Shown here piece by piece: positions 62,146 through 64,000 of a DNA stretch of 64,000 nucleotides. The DNA lies in assembly GCF_011605345.1 (NCBI RefSeq), contig NZ_JAAOXM010000002.1:1302001-1366000 (forward strand), written 5' to 3'. The notes beneath the pieces are model-generated. The model made no database searches. It worked only from the letters and a program-made list of their open reading frames with translations, and was not told the origin of the DNA. Made by a program: the position numbers and the translations under genes. Position 1 is the first letter of the stretch. Each line of letters begins with the position of its first letter. The stretch is from Burkholderia sp. D-99. Lineage in GTDB: Bacteria > Pseudomonadota > Gammaproteobacteria > Burkholderiales > Burkholderiaceae.

Positions 62146-62757
62146 ATGCATACGCTTTATCTGATTGCGATCGTCGCGGAAGCGATGTCGGGGGCGCTGA
62201 TGGGCATGCGGCGCGGGATGGACCGCTTCGGGCTCGCGCTCGTCGGCGCGGTGACGGCGCTCGGCGGCGGCACCGTGCGCGACGTGCTGCTCGGCCACTA
62301 TCCGCTCGGCTGGATCGCGCATCCCGAATATCTGGTGATCACGCTCGTCGCGGCAACCGTCGCATCCTGGGTCGCCCGGCATGTCGCGCGAATGAAGACG
62401 CTGTTCGTCACCGTCGATGCGATCGGCCTCGCCGCCTTCACGATCATCGGCTGCGACATCGGTGCATCGACGGGCACCGCGCCCATCATCGTCGTGCTGG
62501 CCGGTGCGATTACGGGTGTCTGCGGCGGGATGCTGCGCGATCTGCTGTGCAACGAGATGCCGCTGATCCTGCGCGAGGAACTCTATGCGAGCGTCGCGTT
62601 CGTCACGGGCGCGCTGTATGTCGGGATGCAGCACCTCGGTATCGATGCGGGCATCGCGACGGTTGTCGCACTGGCGGCAGGGTTCTCGATGCGGATGCTC
62701 GCCGTGCGGCTCGGCTGGAAGATGCGGACGTACGGCGCGGCGGACCTCGAGCATTGA
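62146..62757 (+). CDS. Trimeric intracellular cation (TRIC)-type channel, UPF0126
   Basis: 203-aa membrane protein with two repeats of three helices; each repeat contains the glycine-rich GGGxxRD motif (GGGTVRDVLLG and GGMLRDLLCNEMP). Prokaryotic TRIC proteins form trimeric monovalent-cation channels; earlier they were annotated as UPF0126. Starts 8 bp after the PBP stop and shares its transcript. The C-terminus is short and hydrophilic. Confidence 0.9.
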   Translation: MHTLYLIAIVAEAMSGALMGMRRGMDRFGLALVGAVTALGGGTVRDVLLGHYPLGWIAHPEYLVITLVAATVASWVARHVARMKTLFVTVDAIGLAAFTIIGCDIGASTGTAPIIVVLAGAITGVCGGMLRDLLCNEMPLILREELYASVAFVTGALYVGMQHLGIDAGIATVVALAAGFSMRMLAVRLGWKMRTYGAADLEH

Positions 62758-62801
62758 GAAGGGGGCTCGCCACCCGCGCGGCGGGTGACGGCGCGAGCGG
62801 C

Positions 62802-62837
62802 GCCGGCCCGGGCGTTCGGGTGAGCGCCCGGGCCGGC
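62802..62837. terminator. GC-rich hairpin between convergent genes
   Basis: Perfect 13-bp stem GCCGGCCCGGGCG / CGCCCGGGCCGGC with a 10-nt loop, between the TRIC stop and the VOC stop. No T-run. A smaller hairpin (CACCCGC / GCGGGTG) precedes it. Likely bidirectional transcript end. Confidence 0.55.
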
Positions 62838-62844
62838 CGGAACG

Positions 62845-63231
62845 TCAGTCGGCCTGCATCACCTGGAAGACGTTGCCTTCCGGATCGATGCCGTCGTACA
62901 GCGTGTACGCGAACCCGTCATAGCGCTTGAGATCGCGCACCGTCACGCCGTCGCCGGCCAGCCGGTTGCGATGCACGCCGATGTCCTGGCCGATCGAGAA
63001 CACGAACTTCACGTGACTGGTTTCCGCGTGCGCTTTCGCATCGGCAGGGACTGCGTGGCGGAACGCCGGGCCGGCGAGATGAAGCGCGAGCTCGATGGTG
63101 CCTGCGCCGAGCACGACCCACTCGTTTTCGATTTCCTCGATGACGGGCAGATCGAAATACCGTTGGTAGAACGTCTTGAGCAACGCGACGTCCTGGACGT
63201 ACAGGATGATGCGGGTCATCGGAAGCGGCAC
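62845..63231 (-). CDS. VOC-family (glyoxalase/bleomycin-resistance fold) protein
   Basis: 128-aa single VOC-domain protein with the pattern TRIILYVQDVALLKTFYQRYFDLPV, VVLGAGTIELALHLAG, HVKFVFSIG and IDPEGNVFQVMQ. Two such modules build a metal site; the protein would be a dimer. Possible roles: lyase, isomerase or dioxygenase; no substrate evident. ATG 63231 or 63219 (MTRII). Confidence 0.88.
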   Translation of the reverse strand: MPLPMTRIILYVQDVALLKTFYQRYFDLPVIEEIENEWVVLGAGTIELALHLAGPAFRHAVPADAKAHAETSHVKFVFSIGQDIGVHRNRLAGDGVTVRDLKRYDGFAYTLYDGIDPEGNVFQVMQAD

Positions 63232-63342
63232 GTGGGTCTCCTTGACGGGATGCGCGAAGCGCGAATGATGCGTTGTAAAAATCGTTGCTGTCGATCATGC
63301 ATGACGTCGCGCGACGCCATGCCCATGCGGCACGCGCCCGCG

Positions 63343-64000
63343 CTACGCGGGCACCATCACCGGCGGCGCACCGTCGCCGGTTTCCACCATCTTCACCGAA
63401 AACCCATAGCACTGCGCGATATGCGCGGGTGTCATCACGTCGCGCGGCGTGCCGTGCGCGACGATCGTGCCGTCGGCGAGCATCGCGATCGTATCCGCGT
63501 GGCGCGCGGCGAGGTTCGGATCGTGGACGATCGCGAGCACGCCGAGCCGCCATTCGCGCGCGACCGAGCGCACGGTATCGAGCAAGCGGTGCTGGTGCGC
63601 GAGATCGAGCGCGGCGGTCGGCTCGTCGAGCAGCAGGTAGCGCGGGCCGCTTTCCGTGGCGTCGTCGTCGGGCCATAGCTGCGCGAGTACGCGCGCGAAC
63701 TGCACGCGCGCAAGTTCGCCGCCCGACAGCGTCGTGACGTCACGGCCGACGAGTGCATCGGCGCCCGCGCGTTCGAGTGCGCGCCACGCGATGTCGCGAT
63801 CGCGGTGCGACGTCGCACCGCTGCGCCGCGCATGCGGATAGCGGCCGAGCAGCACGATTTCGTCGACGCTGAACGGAAAGGCCGGCTGCGCAGCCTGCGG
63901 CAGCACCGCGCGCAGGCACGCAAGGCGCGGCGCGTCGATGCGCGCGAGCGGCTCGCCGTTCAGCGTGATGTCGCCGGTCACGCGCACGCCGGTCGGCGCG
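63343..64000 (-). CDS. hmuV: Hemin ABC transporter ATP-binding protein, 5-prime part cut by window edge
   Basis: The last 219 codons of an ABC ATPase. The signature [18 protein letters not shown], the Walker B segment [14 protein letters not shown] and the switch His in LAIVHDPN are present; Walker A lies beyond the window edge. The segments [14 protein letters not shown] and the late [18 protein letters not shown] match HmuV, the haemin import ATPase. A GTG at 63987 is not the start: the frame stays open to the edge and reads the HmuV sequence. Partner permease and binding protein are expected past 64000. Confidence 0.87.
   Translation of the reverse strand, partial: APTGVRVTGDITLNGEPLARIDAPRLACLRAVLPQAAQPAFPFSVDEIVLLGRYPHARRSGATSHRDRDIAWRALERAGADALVGRDVTTLSGGELARVQFARVLAQLWPDDDATESGPRYLLLDEPTAALDLAHQHRLLDTVRSVAREWRLGVLAIVHDPNLAARHADTIAMLADGTIVAHGTPRDVMTPAHIAQCYGFSVKMVETGDGAPPVMVPA

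Overview
The window is very GC-rich, with the strong codon bias, gene families and dense packing of Burkholderia. The best match is a member of the Burkholderia cepacia complex or a close relative. That call rests on gene content and composition only (no rRNA or species marker is present). No tRNA, rRNA, prophage, integrase or intact insertion sequence was seen. About 61 protein genes are supported, two of them cut by the window edges.

Layout. 1-11.3 kb: an edge-cut hotdog thioesterase, a chemoreceptor, an AGE-family sugar epimerase, an MgtC-like membrane protein, a repeat-bearing membrane protein, a 51-aa orphan, a GNAT enzyme, the copper pump copA with a textbook MerR/CueR-type promoter, and a hicAB toxin-antitoxin pair. 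11.6-22.7 kb: envelope and exported proteins (DUF1254/1214 lipoprotein, a giant DUF748/AsmA-like protein, an exported phosphodiesterase-type enzyme, a Pmp3-type protein, a lipoprotein) and one LysR regulator. 22.8-26.9 kb: a cyanide-insensitive-type cytochrome bd oxidase operon (cioA-cioB-DUF2474) with a perfect FNR/ANR box upstream, then two small exported proteins. 27-33.3 kb: threonine aldolase, a DUF1059 protein, ArgP, 1-Cys peroxiredoxin, a persulfide dioxygenase-rhodanese fusion, a glutathione transferase and a PAP2 phosphatase. 33.3-38.6 kb: a LysR gene remnant, a minus-strand group (ArsR regulator, two AHSA1/SRPBCC proteins, DsbA-like isomerase), then GNAT, YhfC and an EamA transporter. 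38.9-42.5 kb: a metalloprotease-like protein, a divergent tetR/SDR pair with duplicated operators, and fabV. 42.6-47.5 kb: a GbsR/MarR-type regulator followed by a four-gene membrane/oxidoreductase operon, with the same 26-bp palindrome before both units. 47.6-64 kb: a tnpB remnant, GST, serine hydrolase, an exported beta-propeller-like protein, HIT protein, ICMT-like methyltransferase, glycine-zipper protein, allE, a LysR/aldehyde dehydrogenase divergent pair, an antibiotic kinase homologue, a class A penicillin-binding protein, a TRIC-type channel, a VOC protein and an edge-cut hemin ABC ATPase.

How the genes work together. Themes are redox and sulfur defence (peroxiredoxin, persulfide dioxygenase, GSTs, bd oxidase), envelope biogenesis (PBP, PAP2, AsmA-like protein, fabV) and many small regulator-plus-target modules. 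The most notable candidate system is the GbsR-like regulator with its membrane operon (42.6-47.5 kb). It has two matching operators, and its genes encode an SDR-DoxX fusion, a DUF2269 protein, a DCC thiol-oxidoreductase membrane protein and a TIGR01777 epimerase fused to a membrane domain.

The window is also rich in tandem arrays placed at gene 3-prime ends: two octamer arrays carrying stop codons, two ACCGNNN heptamer arrays and a 113-bp array carrying a terminator-like hairpin. An AGGGAAAACCCT element lies upstream of two unrelated small-protein genes.
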